Shown: positions 17,388 to 26,243, counted from the stretch's first letter. The stretch is DNA of 64,000 bases from Spirosoma lacussanchae (GCF_005870035.1 NZ_SWJG01000001.1:1785639-1849638), one strand, 5' to 3'. Translations and numbers: made by a program. The notes: generated from the sequence alone by a model not told the origin.

Positions 17388-18383
17388 ATGTTCATCATCA
17401 ATACCTACGGCACGGCCGTACTGTTCTGCCTCATCACCATGCTGTGCTGGGGGTCGTGGGCCAACACCCAGAAACTGGCCGCCGGCACTTGGCGCTTTGA
17501 GTTGTTTTACTGGGATTACGTATTGGGCATCGTTGTCTTTGCGCTGCTGTCGGCCCTGACGCTGGGCAGCATGGGCGAGGGAGGTCGCCCGTTTCTGGCT
17601 GATATCCGGCAGGCCAATCCTGCTAATCTGGGGTCGGCGCTCTGGGGTGGGGTGCTGTTCAACGCAGCCAATATTCTGCTGGGGTCGGCCATTGCCATTG
17701 CGGGCATGTCGGTCGCGTTTCCGGTGGGTATCGGGCTGGCGCTGGTTATCGGGGTGGTGGTTAACTACCTCAACGCACCGGTGGGCAATGCGGCTCTGTT
17801 GTTTGGCGGTATGGCCCTGATTGTGATCGCCATTCTGCTCAACGCCTTCGCCTACCGCCGGACGGCGACCCGAACTACCGGCCGTTCAACGAAAGGTCTG
17901 GCCCTGTCTGTGGTGGCAGGTTGTTTAATGGGTCTTTTCTACGGCAATGTGGCCCAGGCCATGTTCCCTGATTTTGCGGTGCCCCAGCCCGGTAAGCTCA
18001 GCCCGTATACGGCCGTCTTCTTTTTTGCTCTCGGCATTCTGCTCAGCAACCTGCTGTTCAACACGTTGCTTATGCGTCGCCCGTTTGTAGGTACACCGGT
18101 CAGCTACGGCGATTATGGCCGGGGCAGTGGCCGCGACCACCTGACCGGCGTGTTGGGGGGTATGATCTGGTGCCTGGGTATGTTGTTCAGCATCCTGGCG
18201 TCCGACAAAGCAGGGCCAGCCATCAGCTACGGGCTGGGGCAGGGGGCCACGGTGGTAGCGGCTCTTTGGGGCATCTACGTCTGGCGCGAGTTCCGGGCGG
18301 CTCCCAAAGGCGTCGGTGCTCTGCTCAACGCCATGTTGATCTGTTATATCATCGGCCTTGGTCTGCTGATTGTGGCCCGCTAA
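17388..18383 (+). CDS. Sugar permease of the GRP/RhaT-like DMT group
   Basis: 331 residues with about ten transmembrane segments and short loops. The start is FCLITMLCWGSWANTQKL, a block typical of glucose/ribose porter (RbsU/GlcU) relatives of the drug/metabolite transporter superfamily; GVGLALVIGV-type and GLGQGATVVAALWGIYVWREF segments also fit. The inferred job is proton-coupled uptake of ribose or a riboside made available by the preceding exported enzyme, followed by phosphorylation by the ribokinase. It starts eight bases after the upstream stop. Rhamnose or another sugar remains possible. Confidence 0.82.
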   Translation: MFIINTYGTAVLFCLITMLCWGSWANTQKLAAGTWRFELFYWDYVLGIVVFALLSALTLGSMGEGGRPFLADIRQANPANLGSALWGGVLFNAANILLGSAIAIAGMSVAFPVGIGLALVIGVVVNYLNAPVGNAALLFGGMALIVIAILLNAFAYRRTATRTTGRSTKGLALSVVAGCLMGLFYGNVAQAMFPDFAVPQPGKLSPYTAVFFFALGILLSNLLFNTLLMRRPFVGTPVSYGDYGRGSGRDHLTGVLGGMIWCLGMLFSILASDKAGPAISYGLGQGATVVAALWGIYVWREFRAAPKGVGALLNAMLICYIIGLGLLIVAR

Positions 18384-18856
18384 CAGAGGCTGGCTGGAGA
18401 AACCGAGGCCGGTCTGACTAGTCCACGACAAATTCGACGTAGCCGACTTTAAGGCACCGGGTCTACGTGTAGAATAGCCTTGATTCGAAGCCTGAAGAAA
18501 ACACTTCTTTGATTGAATAGCCTTTGGTTCAATCAAAGAAGTGTTTCGAAAAGTTTGGGAGTGTCATGCACGTCCTGATCATCGCTCAGGACTCGCCTTT
18601 GTAAAAAATCGTCTGATAACCGCGTCTACCAGACTTAGTCGAAAAAACGCCAACTCCAGAAACACAATCGCTATGGCATTGAACGAACGTTAGATAGGAC
18701 TTTTTTCTGACCTGATCGTTTAGATGATAAGTTAGTCCGGCAGTCGAATGGTTACGTAGCTGTAGACAAATTATAGTAAATTAATAGAACAAATAGACAT
18801 ATAATCTCTTCTTACCATACAAGGGGCTGCGAAAGCCTGACCCATGGCGAGCGATT
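18384..18856. other. Spacer between sugar operon and stress genes
   Basis: This 470-base gap has no gene. It holds the strong hairpin at 18499-18546 and a smaller one (arms 18572-18578 and 18586-18592) lacking a T run. The right half is A/T-rich and probably contains the promoter of the DUF2382 genes, but no exact TAnnTTTG box was found there. Confidence 0.5.
18499..18546. terminator. Long hairpin after sugar operon
   Basis: Perfectly paired 19-base arms (18499-18517 and 18528-18546) with a ten-base loop, 115 bases after the transporter stop. The arms read AAACACTTCTTTGATTGAA and its complement. No long T tract follows, so it may be a processing or stability structure rather than a classical terminator. 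Confidence 0.65.
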
Positions 18857-19333
18857 ATGAATGAGGAACGAGAGCCGGGTGGCAACACCAACGAACAGCA
18901 GCAACCATCTTCCGGCACCTGGATTACCACCGATTCGGTAGTGATCCCGGTCATTGAGGAGCAACTGCGGGTTGAGACACGTCAGGTAGAAACAGGTCGG
19001 GTCCGGCTCATAAAAGCCGTTCAGGAAGTGGAAGAAACGGTGGCGGTTTCGCTCACCAGTGAAACCGTAGATATCGAGCGGGTGCCGGTTAATCAGACCG
19101 TGGCGGAACCTCCGCCTGTTCGATACGAAGGGGACACGACCGTTTATCCGGTTTTGAAAGAAATACTGGTCATCGAGAAGCGGCTTATGCTGGTCGAAGA
19201 GGTACGGGTTACCCGACGCCGGGCCGTCAGCACCAGTGCCGAACGGGCCAGTGTGCGGCAGGAAACCATTGTGATAGAACGGTCTGGCCAAAACAGCGAA
19301 CGTCCGGCTCCGGACAGGGGGCCTTCGTTATAA
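18857..19333 (+). CDS. DUF2382 stress-type protein
   Basis: 158 residues, soluble, rich in Glu, Val and Arg. It consists essentially of a YsnF/AvaK-type DUF2382 domain: repeated beta-rich segments IPVIEEQLRVETRQVETGRV, VDIERVPVNQTV and VYPVLKEILVIEKRLMLVEE. Such proteins are linked to general stress and desiccation responses; biochemical activity is not known. It is followed 39 bases later by a longer DUF2382 protein, so the two are probably one operon. No signal peptide. The tail (SERPAPDRGPSL) is disordered. Confidence 0.85.
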   Translation: MNEEREPGGNTNEQQQPSSGTWITTDSVVIPVIEEQLRVETRQVETGRVRLIKAVQEVEETVAVSLTSETVDIERVPVNQTVAEPPPVRYEGDTTVYPVLKEILVIEKRLMLVEEVRVTRRRAVSTSAERASVRQETIVIERSGQNSERPAPDRGPSL

Positions 19334-19362
19334 ATCAAACTAACCTTTTATCAACGTTAATC

Positions 19363-19367
19363 AGGAG
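19363..19367 (+). promoter_or_regulatory. Unusual Shine-Dalgarno-like site
   Basis: AGGAG lies five bases before the ATG of the next gene. Strong ribosome-binding sites are rare in Bacteroidota, so this one stands out and fixes the start at 19373. Confidence 0.6.
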
Positions 19368-19372
19368 AAATC

Positions 19373-20341
19373 ATGGCACTAACAGTGATCGGCGTATTCG
19401 ACGACGCCACCGAAGCACAACAGGCAGTAGACGTATTGGTAAGTGATGGATTTTCGCGCAGTAACATCGATCTGTCGGCCCAGAAGACCGCGTATTCAGA
19501 CAGCGAATATATTGCCGACAACAACCGGACTGAAGAAGACCGGCGTGATTCAGGGGGCATAGGCGGCTTCTTTAGTTCGCTGTTTGGTAGTGACGACGAC
19601 GACGATACCCGGCGCCTGAGAACGGTGGCCGAACGAGGGACACTCGTAACGGTACACGTACAGACGGCCGACGAGGCCGAACGGGCAGCCGATATTCTCG
19701 ATGATAACGGAGCCGTTGATGTTGACGAACGGGCCGCTCAGTACAACACCACCGCCGACTACGACAGCTCCCTGTCGGGCAGCAGTGCTACGATGGGGGC
19801 GGGTGTTGTTGGCAATACTGTCAATGACCTGACCGATAGCGCGGATCTGGATCGGACGGTTGCTGAACGGGACGTAGCTTATACGGACCGGGATCGGGTC
19901 GTTGATGCAGACCAGACCATTAAAGTGATTCAGGAAGACTTGCAGGTAGGCAAACGCGACGTAGAACGCGGTGGCGTACGGGTTCGAAGCCGCATCGTAG
20001 AGCGTCCTGTCGAGGAAAGCCTGCGTTTGCGTGAGGAGCGGGTACACGTTCAGCGTACGCCCGTTAACCGCCCGGCCAATGCCGACGACCTGAATGCATT
20101 CCAGGAAGGTCAGATTGAACTGCGCGAACATGCCGAAATACCGGTCGTGTCGAAAACGGCGAACGTGGTCGAAGAGATATCAATCGGGAAGGAAGTGTCC
20201 GAGCGGGAAGAAACCATTCGGGATACGGTTCGCAGCACCGACGTAGAGGTAGAAAACCTGGATTCCTCGGTTGATCCGTCGATCCGCAGCGCCGACCGTC
20301 GAACCGATCTGGACGACGATACAACATACGGCAGCCGCTAA
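19373..20341 (+). CDS. General stress protein with GSP17M and DUF2382 domains
   Basis: 322 residues. The N-terminal part (about 1-110: ALTVIGVFDDATEAQQAVDVL, then VHVQTADEAERAADILDD) is the heat-induced stress-protein YflT/GSP17M fold, split by an acidic low-complexity loop (SDDDDDT near residue 75). The C-terminal part (about 180-295) is DUF2382, starting IKVIQEDLQVGKRDVERGGV and including VHVQRTPVNR. The pairing of these domains is standard in YsnF-like proteins. Cytoplasmic, no membrane segment. Induced by stress in relatives; molecular role unknown. Coupled to the shorter DUF2382 gene upstream. The strongly acidic composition is typical of the family. Confidence 0.88.
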   Translation: MALTVIGVFDDATEAQQAVDVLVSDGFSRSNIDLSAQKTAYSDSEYIADNNRTEEDRRDSGGIGGFFSSLFGSDDDDDTRRLRTVAERGTLVTVHVQTADEAERAADILDDNGAVDVDERAAQYNTTADYDSSLSGSSATMGAGVVGNTVNDLTDSADLDRTVAERDVAYTDRDRVVDADQTIKVIQEDLQVGKRDVERGGVRVRSRIVERPVEESLRLREERVHVQRTPVNRPANADDLNAFQEGQIELREHAEIPVVSKTANVVEEISIGKEVSEREETIRDTVRSTDVEVENLDSSVDPSIRSADRRTDLDDDTTYGSR

Positions 20342-20363
20342 GGCCCAGCCGTAACGCACATAC

Positions 20364-20427
20364 GCAGACGTGCCCCCGGAAGCTGGTCGATGATCAGTTT
20401 CCGGGGGCACGCTCTTTTGTCGTCTGC
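20364..20427. terminator. Bidirectional terminator between convergent genes
   Basis: Inner arms of 13 bases (20369-20381 and 20399-20411) include CCCCCGG / CCGGGGG, and outer arms of seven bases (20364-20370 and 20421-20427) also pair. TCTTTTGT follows the inner stem on the plus strand. It sits between the DUF2382 gene and glmM, which converge. Confidence 0.8.
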
Positions 20428-20429
20428 AC

Positions 20430-21827
20430 TTAGCGTTTTTCCGAAATCACTTCGCGGATATCGCTGATAATTTTACTGGCCAAGTGATCGGCCGTAGCCT
20501 GGGTGTCTGACTCGGAGTAGATGCGGATGATGGGTTCCGTGTTGGACTTGCGCAGATGCACCCACTCTTTGTCGAACTCGATTTTGACCCCGTCGATGGT
20601 ATTGATCGGATTGCGCGCGTACCGGGCCTGAATCCGATCCAGCACTTCGTCGACGTTGATATTGGCCGTTAGTTCGATTTTATTCTTCGAGATGTAATAG
20701 TTGGGGTAGGTCCGGCGAAGCATCGAAGCCGACTTGCCGGTCTGCGCCAGGTAGCTCAGAAACAGCGCAATGCCGACGAGTGCGTCGCGGCCAAAGTGCA
20801 GGTCGGGGTAGATGATGCCCCCGTTTCCTTCGCCCCCGATAACGGCCTGTTGCGCCTTCATCATCTCTACCACATTGACTTCACCCACTGCCGACGCAAA
20901 ATGCTGCCCGCCATACCGCTGGGTCACCTCCCGGAGGGCTATGGTGCTCGACAGGTTAGAAACGGTATTGCCAACGGTACCGCTGCGGAGTACATAATCG
21001 GCAACGGCTACCAGCGTATATTCCTCGCCGAAGGGGGTGCCATCTTCCGATATCAACGCCAGCCGGTCAACGTCGGGATCGACCACAATGCCCAGATCCG
21101 CACTGCCTTTCTCCATCTCCTTGATGATATCACGAAGGTTTTCGGGCAAGGGTTCGGGGTTATGGGCAAACTGGCCGGTCGGTTCGCAGTGAAGCCGGGT
21201 AATCTGCTCGACCCCCAGCGCTTCGAGAAGCATTGGCACCGCCAGGCCACCCGTCGAGTTAACGGCGTCGACAATAATCCGGAAGTTCCGTTTGGCGATG
21301 GCGTCGCGGTCGACCAGCGGCAACGCCAGGATCAGCTCGATGTGTTTAGCCAGCCAGGTGGTATCGGTCCGGTACTGCCCCAGTTTACGAACATCGGCAA
21401 AGTCGACTGATTCAGCTTCGGCAATCGCCAGCACCTCGGCACCGTCGGCTGCTGAAATAAACTCGCCGGCTTCGTTGAGCAGTTTGAGCGCGTTCCACTG
21501 GATGGGGTTATGACTGGCGGTCAGAATGATGCCGCCCGCTGCGTTTTCGCCCGTTACGGCTAGTTCGACGGTAGGCGTGGTAGACAGGCCCAGGTCGATA
21601 ACATTCAGGCCAAGGCCCTGGAGAGTACCAACCACCAGTCGGGATACCATCTCGCCCGACAGGCGGGCATCGCGCCCAATGACGACGGTAGGACGGTCAG
21701 GATTGCGCTGCCGGAGCCAGTGCCCGAAGGCGGCTGAGAACTTCACTACATCCAACGGCGTCAGCCCATCTCCACTGCGCCCCCCAATAGTCCCTCGAAT
21801 CCCGGAAATAGACTTAATTAATGCCAC
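20430..21827 (-). CDS. glmM: Phosphoglucosamine mutase
   Basis: 465 residues, cytoplasmic alpha-D-phosphohexomutase. It interconverts glucosamine-6-phosphate and glucosamine-1-phosphate, supplying UDP-GlcNAc for peptidoglycan and LPS. Motifs: phosphoserine loop TASHNPIQWNALK (about residue 105), metal site DPDVDRLALI, sugar loop GEGNGG and phosphate loop RKSNTEPIIRIYSES near the end. It begins with GTG (MALIKSISGIRGTIGG fits the family N-terminus). A -7 promoter box lies 35 bases upstream. GlmM is preferred over phosphomannomutase ManB because of GEGNGG and the overall Bacteroidota form, but sugar specificity is not proven by sequence. Confidence 0.9.
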   Translation of the reverse strand: MALIKSISGIRGTIGGRSGDGLTPLDVVKFSAAFGHWLRQRNPDRPTVVIGRDARLSGEMVSRLVVGTLQGLGLNVIDLGLSTTPTVELAVTGENAAGGIILTASHNPIQWNALKLLNEAGEFISAADGAEVLAIAEAESVDFADVRKLGQYRTDTTWLAKHIELILALPLVDRDAIAKRNFRIIVDAVNSTGGLAVPMLLEALGVEQITRLHCEPTGQFAHNPEPLPENLRDIIKEMEKGSADLGIVVDPDVDRLALISEDGTPFGEEYTLVAVADYVLRSGTVGNTVSNLSSTIALREVTQRYGGQHFASAVGEVNVVEMMKAQQAVIGGEGNGGIIYPDLHFGRDALVGIALFLSYLAQTGKSASMLRRTYPNYYISKNKIELTANINVDEVLDRIQARYARNPINTIDGVKIEFDKEWVHLRKSNTEPIIRIYSESDTQATADHLASKIISDIREVISEKR

Positions 21828-21861
21828 GTGATCGGTTTAAAAGTAATAGGTTGTTAGCCCA

Positions 21862-21869
21862 CAAAGATA
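21862..21869 (-). promoter_or_regulatory. glmM -7 promoter box (minus strand)
   Basis: TATCTTTG on the minus strand, an exact match, giving a leader of about 28 bases before the GTG of glmM. No clear -33 element. Confidence 0.55.
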
Positions 21870-21988
21870 GTCAGTAGGGGTTCAGTTTGTGTCGTTTTAA
21901 AGCGGGTGCAGATACAGTTTCGTCGTTCCCTTATTCAGCGGGGACCGTGTTCGGCCAAAGAACGGTTTCAGGGGATTTTTCGACGCTG

Positions 21989-22819
21989 TCAGACGAACAG
22001 CAGGTCGGAACGGAGGGTTGAGTTGGCCTCTCCGCTGAACGTACCGCTGATGGGAGCCGCCAGTTCGGGTTTGGCCGTTGAGGTCAGAAAGACATGCCGG
22101 TTTACCACGATAGAGCCTTCGGTGGGGTCGAAGCCGCGCCAGCCCGCGCCGGGCAGATACACTTCGGCCCAGGCATGAAGCTGGTGTTCCTGCTGGGGGT
22201 TGCCGAACAGGTAGCCACTCACGAAGCGGGAGGCAATGCCCAGACTCCGGCAGGCGGCCATAAACAGGGTCGTATAATCTCGGCAGGAGCCTTTGCGCTG
22301 GATGAGTGTTTGTTCGGGCTCAAACGGGGCTCCCTCTTCCCGCACCTCGTAAACAAACTGACGGATGGCCTGGGTCAGCGCCATCAGAAAGGACGTAGTT
22401 TGCCAGCCTGCACTGGCAGCCAGCTGCCGGGCCCACGATTCGACCCGTTCGGTTACACCCGTCCGGTCCAGGTAAGGCTGGAGCAAGTCCAGCACTTCTT
22501 TGGGGTAACGAAACGGCACCCGCTGGGTTTCGAAGGGAAACAGTACAAAATCGAACGAGTTGAACTCATCAGATTGCAGCTCGATCTCGGCCGTTACCCG
22601 CAGGTGCGACGTAGGGTGATTGAAATAGACCAGCTGCTGCACATTGCCTTCCACATCCACATTGCGCACCACCCGCGACGGCAACGGGTCTATAAGCAGT
22701 TCATAGCGCAACAGCCGCTGATAGGGGTACATCCGGGGATAGAGGTACAGCGTTTGCGGTCCCAGCGCTACGGGGGCGTCATAAGTGTACTCGGATTCGT
22801 GCCGAACGTGGAGGTGCAT
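21989..22819 (-). CDS. Transglutaminase-like cysteine protease family protein
   Basis: 276 residues, no signal peptide. The N-terminal beta domain (MHLHVRHESEYTYDAPVALG) is followed by a transglutaminase core with the catalytic Cys in RKGSCRDYTTLF (about residue 185), His in QLHAWAEVYLP and Asp in GWRGFDPT. This 'bacterial transglutaminase-like N-terminal + core' type occurs in the conserved gene cluster of the proteasome-like protease Anbu, and the Anbu gene lies 87 bases upstream on the same strand. Joint action in peptide cleavage or transfer is inference; biochemical function in this family is unknown. The tail after residue 245 looks flexible. Confidence 0.88.
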   Translation of the reverse strand: MHLHVRHESEYTYDAPVALGPQTLYLYPRMYPYQRLLRYELLIDPLPSRVVRNVDVEGNVQQLVYFNHPTSHLRVTAEIELQSDEFNSFDFVLFPFETQRVPFRYPKEVLDLLQPYLDRTGVTERVESWARQLAASAGWQTTSFLMALTQAIRQFVYEVREEGAPFEPEQTLIQRKGSCRDYTTLFMAACRSLGIASRFVSGYLFGNPQQEHQLHAWAEVYLPGAGWRGFDPTEGSIVVNRHVFLTSTAKPELAAPISGTFSGEANSTLRSDLLFV

Positions 22820-22906
22820 GGATAGGAGAAGATAAGTACAGGAGAGTATCGGGGCGTAGACTGGCTAAGATACCGACAGAATCGACACGTACCCAGCCTA
22901 CTGTAT

Positions 22907-23656
22907 TTATTTCGCCGGCCTGAGGTTGGCAGCCCGCACTTTATCGAAGATCGGATCCATCCAGTAGGAGGGGAGCTTACGCACCGAATTGTTGAGCAGG
23001 GCGCTCCACTGGTGCGAAACCTCGTCCATATCTTCTTTTTCGAGCCGGTATTCGGTCATGTGAAAACTGTCTTTGGGATAGATGACGACATCGAGCGGAT
23101 AATCGACATCATTGGCGCTGACGCGGGTGGCGTCGAAGCCCAGAAACCCGATCTTGAGGGCGTCGGGCAGGCTGGTCTCGTACGACAGGTTGCGGAACAG
23201 AAGTGGCTTGCCATACCCGGAGTTGCCAATAATCTTGAAGGGAGCCCCCTGGTCGACCTCCACCCAGTTGCCTTCCGGATAGAGCACAAATAGCTTGTGT
23301 TCGTCGTCATCCTCGAGCTGACCGCCAACAATGGCGTTGAGGTTAAAATGGAGCCCGCTGGCCACAATAGAGGCCTTATCTTCCTGCGCTACCCGTTTAA
23401 CCTGTTCACCAAAGGCATTGACTGCTTTGTAGAGCTTGTTGAACGAGCGGTCCTGTTCAACCAGCACCTCGCGGAAATAGGTAATGGCCTTGTCCCGTAC
23501 GGAGCGCAGGCCGGAAGTCATGATAAACAACGAATGATTCTCAACTTCATGAACCGAAATTTTACGGTTCGACGACACTTCGGTGCCGGAAGTTAGCCGC
23601 GTATCAGCGATGGCAACCAACCCTGATGCGACTTTGATTCCTAAACAATACGTCAT
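22907..23656 (-). CDS. Proteasome-like peptidase Anbu
   Basis: 249 residues from the ATG at 23656. This start gives MTYCLGIKVASGLVAIADTR, placing Thr2 as the exposed N-terminal nucleophile expected of Ntn hydrolases of the Anbu (COG3484, 'ancestral beta subunit') group; the longer reading would run through the promoter box. The ADTRLTSG motif with Asp and Arg is characteristic. Anbu forms HslV-like assemblies in the cytoplasm and its natural substrates are unknown. It is followed by a transglutaminase gene, one of its usual partners; the circularly permuted ATP-grasp and alpha-E genes often found with it are not in this window. Confidence 0.9.
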   Translation of the reverse strand: MTYCLGIKVASGLVAIADTRLTSGTEVSSNRKISVHEVENHSLFIMTSGLRSVRDKAITYFREVLVEQDRSFNKLYKAVNAFGEQVKRVAQEDKASIVASGLHFNLNAIVGGQLEDDDEHKLFVLYPEGNWVEVDQGAPFKIIGNSGYGKPLLFRNLSYETSLPDALKIGFLGFDATRVSANDVDYPLDVVIYPKDSFHMTEYRLEKEDMDEVSHQWSALLNNSVRKLPSYWMDPIFDKVRAANLRPAK

Positions 23657-23689
23657 TCGGGACAGTGGGGAAGCAGATTGTATGACCAA

Positions 23690-23697
23690 CAAATATA
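23690..23697 (-). promoter_or_regulatory. Anbu -7 promoter box (minus strand)
   Basis: TATATTTG on the minus strand, exact consensus, about 33 bases before the ATG at 23656. It sets the start codon choice for Anbu. Confidence 0.55.
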
Positions 23698-23753
23698 CAG
23701 GTTACCCCCGTTTTTGTTGGGTATGTCGGCTGTTTTCTTCAAAAATGCATGGG

Positions 23754-26243
23754 TTAAAGACCAACTCGCAAATCAGTTATGGCTTCGTCATCTTCTCCTT
23801 TCCCTATGCCGTTGTTGGGTGTCGAATCCGGATCGGCCGGAGACGCTGCGCTGATCTGGGCCCGAAGGGTGAACAGGCCTGAGCCCGTGGGCGTAGCCTC
23901 AAAAACCAGGCTTTTACTCTGGCCGGGGGCAATCTGGGTAAGCACGCCCGAAACGGCCTGGCCGCTGGCTGTCATACCCGACGAGGTGCTGCTGAACTGA
24001 AGGCCGGTGGGTAGGTCGCAGCGCACGCTGGCGCTGCTGGCGGTCAGGCCCCCAATATTCCGTACCGTCAGCGTGACTGATACCGGACTGGATGCGGTCA
24101 GTACCCGAGTGCTGGTCTGCATGGTCAGGCTGAGGTCAGCCTTGTTGTTATCCGGGGCGGGCTGGCTGGGCTGAACAAGGGGCAGTGGAATCTGAGCCGG
24201 GTTGGGAGATACATACAAAGAGGTTGTTCCGGCCGATAATGTCCGCAAGTCAACTGCCGATCCGTCATCTTGCCCATCGCCCGTTCCGGAGTTAGGCTGA
24301 CTATCGGGGTCGGGGTTGAGGCTGGCCGTAAGCTCTGCCGCGTTCTGGTACATACCGGCCGAGTTTAACCGAGCAACGAACCGGCGGGTAATGGTAGCCC
24401 GGGCGGGTACGGTGCTTATGGTGCCCTGTACAATACCGTTTGTGACAGACAGCCCATCGGCCGATGAGACAAAGCTGACGTTGGCAGGCAGGCGGTCTTG
24501 CATGGTAACCGCCCTCGCATCACAGTTGCTCTCGTTCCGTACGGTCAGGGTAAAGGTTACTGTATCGCCAACGACCGGCGTCCGACGACTTACGTGCAGC
24601 GACAGGCTGAGGTCAGCACCGGCCAGGTTTATGGTTCGGGTAACGGCATCTGACAAACAGCCGTAAACGGCATTTTTGGCCTGCAGCGTGTAGGTGCCGG
24701 GCGTGGTTATGACAACCGAAGAGGAGGTGGCGCCGGTGCTCCACTGGTTGAGGGCCGTATAGCTGGACGTTAAGGTCAGACCCGCAATCTGGCAGATATC
24801 GGAGGTGTTTCCCGCCGAATTGATGGTGGGTCGGGCGGGGCGAACCTCGGCCGGAACCGTAACGGCCGGTGGGAAAACATGCCGGTTCTGGGCGTTACGC
24901 AGGCGGGCCGAATAGGTACCGCTGCCGGTTGTAAGGCTGCGGGAGGTGCTGCCATTGCTCCAGGTGTAACTATAGCCGTCGGGCTGGGTAAGCTGCAGGG
25001 TATTGCCGTTGGCACAGGCAACCGTCGCGAGCGGCTGAAGCTGAGCTGGGTAGGGTTGGGCCGCCTGTAGCGTATCATTGTTCAGAGCCGCGGCCCAGAG
25101 CGCGCCCACCTTACGCTGGCCCGCCGGTGAGTAGTGAATGCCATCGGGCCGGTCTTCCAGCGAACTGATTACATCGAGGTCAGGCCCGAGGTAGGTTTTG
25201 TACCCCGGCCGACTGTAAACGGTTCGCTGCGCCAGCCGGACGTTTTCGAACCGGCCGCTTACGAAGGAAGACAGGGCAACGATCCAGGCCAGATTCTGCT
25301 TGTCGGGATACTCCTGGCGCAGTTTGTCGATGGTGCCGTAGTGATGCATGATGATATCGGCCGTTGAATTACCCCGGTCGTTCTCGCCATGCTGAAGCAG
25401 AATAGCCCGTATCCCCGTCGATGGCACGTAAAGATTCATCAGGTTCCGGAGGTTGACAAACGGCATCCGGAGCGAGTACTTACAGAAGCCGTGCTCGAAC
25501 GGAATGTCGTTGGCGGCTTTGTAATTGTGTTCCATATTGGTACCGCCGAAGCCCGCATTATACAGCAACACCGGTACGTTGATCCGCTGTACGAGCTGAT
25601 CGCCCATGTAGCCCCAGAACCACGACACTTTGGCAAACGGTGACATACCGCTGTAGGTGAGCAGCTTGCTGAAACCCAGCCCCGGCAGATAGCGCGTATC
25701 GGCGGTATTTTCGTATTCCAGAAACTCGGGGGTACTCTGATCCACGGCCACTACCGTGACCCGGTCGTCAACGGCGCCCTCCATGGTGGGGCAGTAATCG
25801 ATGCCGTTGATGAAGCAGCCCGATCCCTGGGCGTTGGAGTGGCCGACAATGGCGAATACCTCACCTACGCCAAACCGCTGTACATTGTCGGTAGCTACGA
25901 CCTGACCGTTGCGCAGGCCACGCACCTCTACCGTATACCAGCCTCCCCGAACGCGCAGGGTTCCGTTAAACTGACCATTGGCGGGGTTGGCCTGGAGAAC
26001 GGCCCAGTCGGTGGAGGTGCCCTGTCCCGTCTGGCGGGCAACGACCCGGCTTTCTACCGCATCCAGCGGCTGGGCAAAGCTGCCGGCAATCTGAACCGTT
26101 GCCCAGTTGTCATTGTCGCGCTGGATAACCATCCGCTCAACCGGAAACGTAACGTCTAGCTGGGCAAAAACTTCCGACAGATTCAGGAGGCACATAGCCA
26201 CCACAACAGCCTGCCGGGCTGCTTTTAGTACAAATACAGTCAT
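23754..26243 (-). CDS. Exported SGNH-like esterase with two DUF11 domains
   Basis: 829 residues with a signal peptide (to about residue 27, LSEVFAQ). The N-terminal half resembles the sialate-O-acetylesterase group: the Ser block reads IVGHSNAQG (residues 134-138, His where GQSN is usual), LLYNAGFGGTN, an Asn/Asp block LLQHGENDRG (285-289) and DGIHYSPAG (367-370). The middle holds two Ig-like stretches (YTWSNGSTSRSL, LNQWSTGATSS). Two DUF11 repeats follow (about 540-660 and 705-829), each ending in an acidic run such as GEDDEA. DUF11 repeats are cell-surface spacers in Bacteroidota. No T9SS tail is visible, so anchoring or export of the mature protein is unclear. Probable carbohydrate deacetylase at the surface. 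Confidence 0.82.
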   Translation of the reverse strand: MTVFVLKAARQAVVVAMCLLNLSEVFAQLDVTFPVERMVIQRDNDNWATVQIAGSFAQPLDAVESRVVARQTGQGTSTDWAVLQANPANGQFNGTLRVRGGWYTVEVRGLRNGQVVATDNVQRFGVGEVFAIVGHSNAQGSGCFINGIDYCPTMEGAVDDRVTVVAVDQSTPEFLEYENTADTRYLPGLGFSKLLTYSGMSPFAKVSWFWGYMGDQLVQRINVPVLLYNAGFGGTNMEHNYKAANDIPFEHGFCKYSLRMPFVNLRNLMNLYVPSTGIRAILLQHGENDRGNSTADIIMHHYGTIDKLRQEYPDKQNLAWIVALSSFVSGRFENVRLAQRTVYSRPGYKTYLGPDLDVISSLEDRPDGIHYSPAGQRKVGALWAAALNNDTLQAAQPYPAQLQPLATVACANGNTLQLTQPDGYSYTWSNGSTSRSLTTGSGTYSARLRNAQNRHVFPPAVTVPAEVRPARPTINSAGNTSDICQIAGLTLTSSYTALNQWSTGATSSSVVITTPGTYTLQAKNAVYGCLSDAVTRTINLAGADLSLSLHVSRRTPVVGDTVTFTLTVRNESNCDARAVTMQDRLPANVSFVSSADGLSVTNGIVQGTISTVPARATITRRFVARLNSAGMYQNAAELTASLNPDPDSQPNSGTGDGQDDGSAVDLRTLSAGTTSLYVSPNPAQIPLPLVQPSQPAPDNNKADLSLTMQTSTRVLTASSPVSVTLTVRNIGGLTASSASVRCDLPTGLQFSSTSSGMTASGQAVSGVLTQIAPGQSKSLVFEATPTGSGLFTLRAQISAASPADPDSTPNNGIGKGEDDEAITDLRVGL

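Noticed and set aside
18572-18592. Second hairpin after the sugar operon
   Set aside because: Seven-base arms and no T tract; too weak to call as a terminator next to the clear one at 18499-18546.
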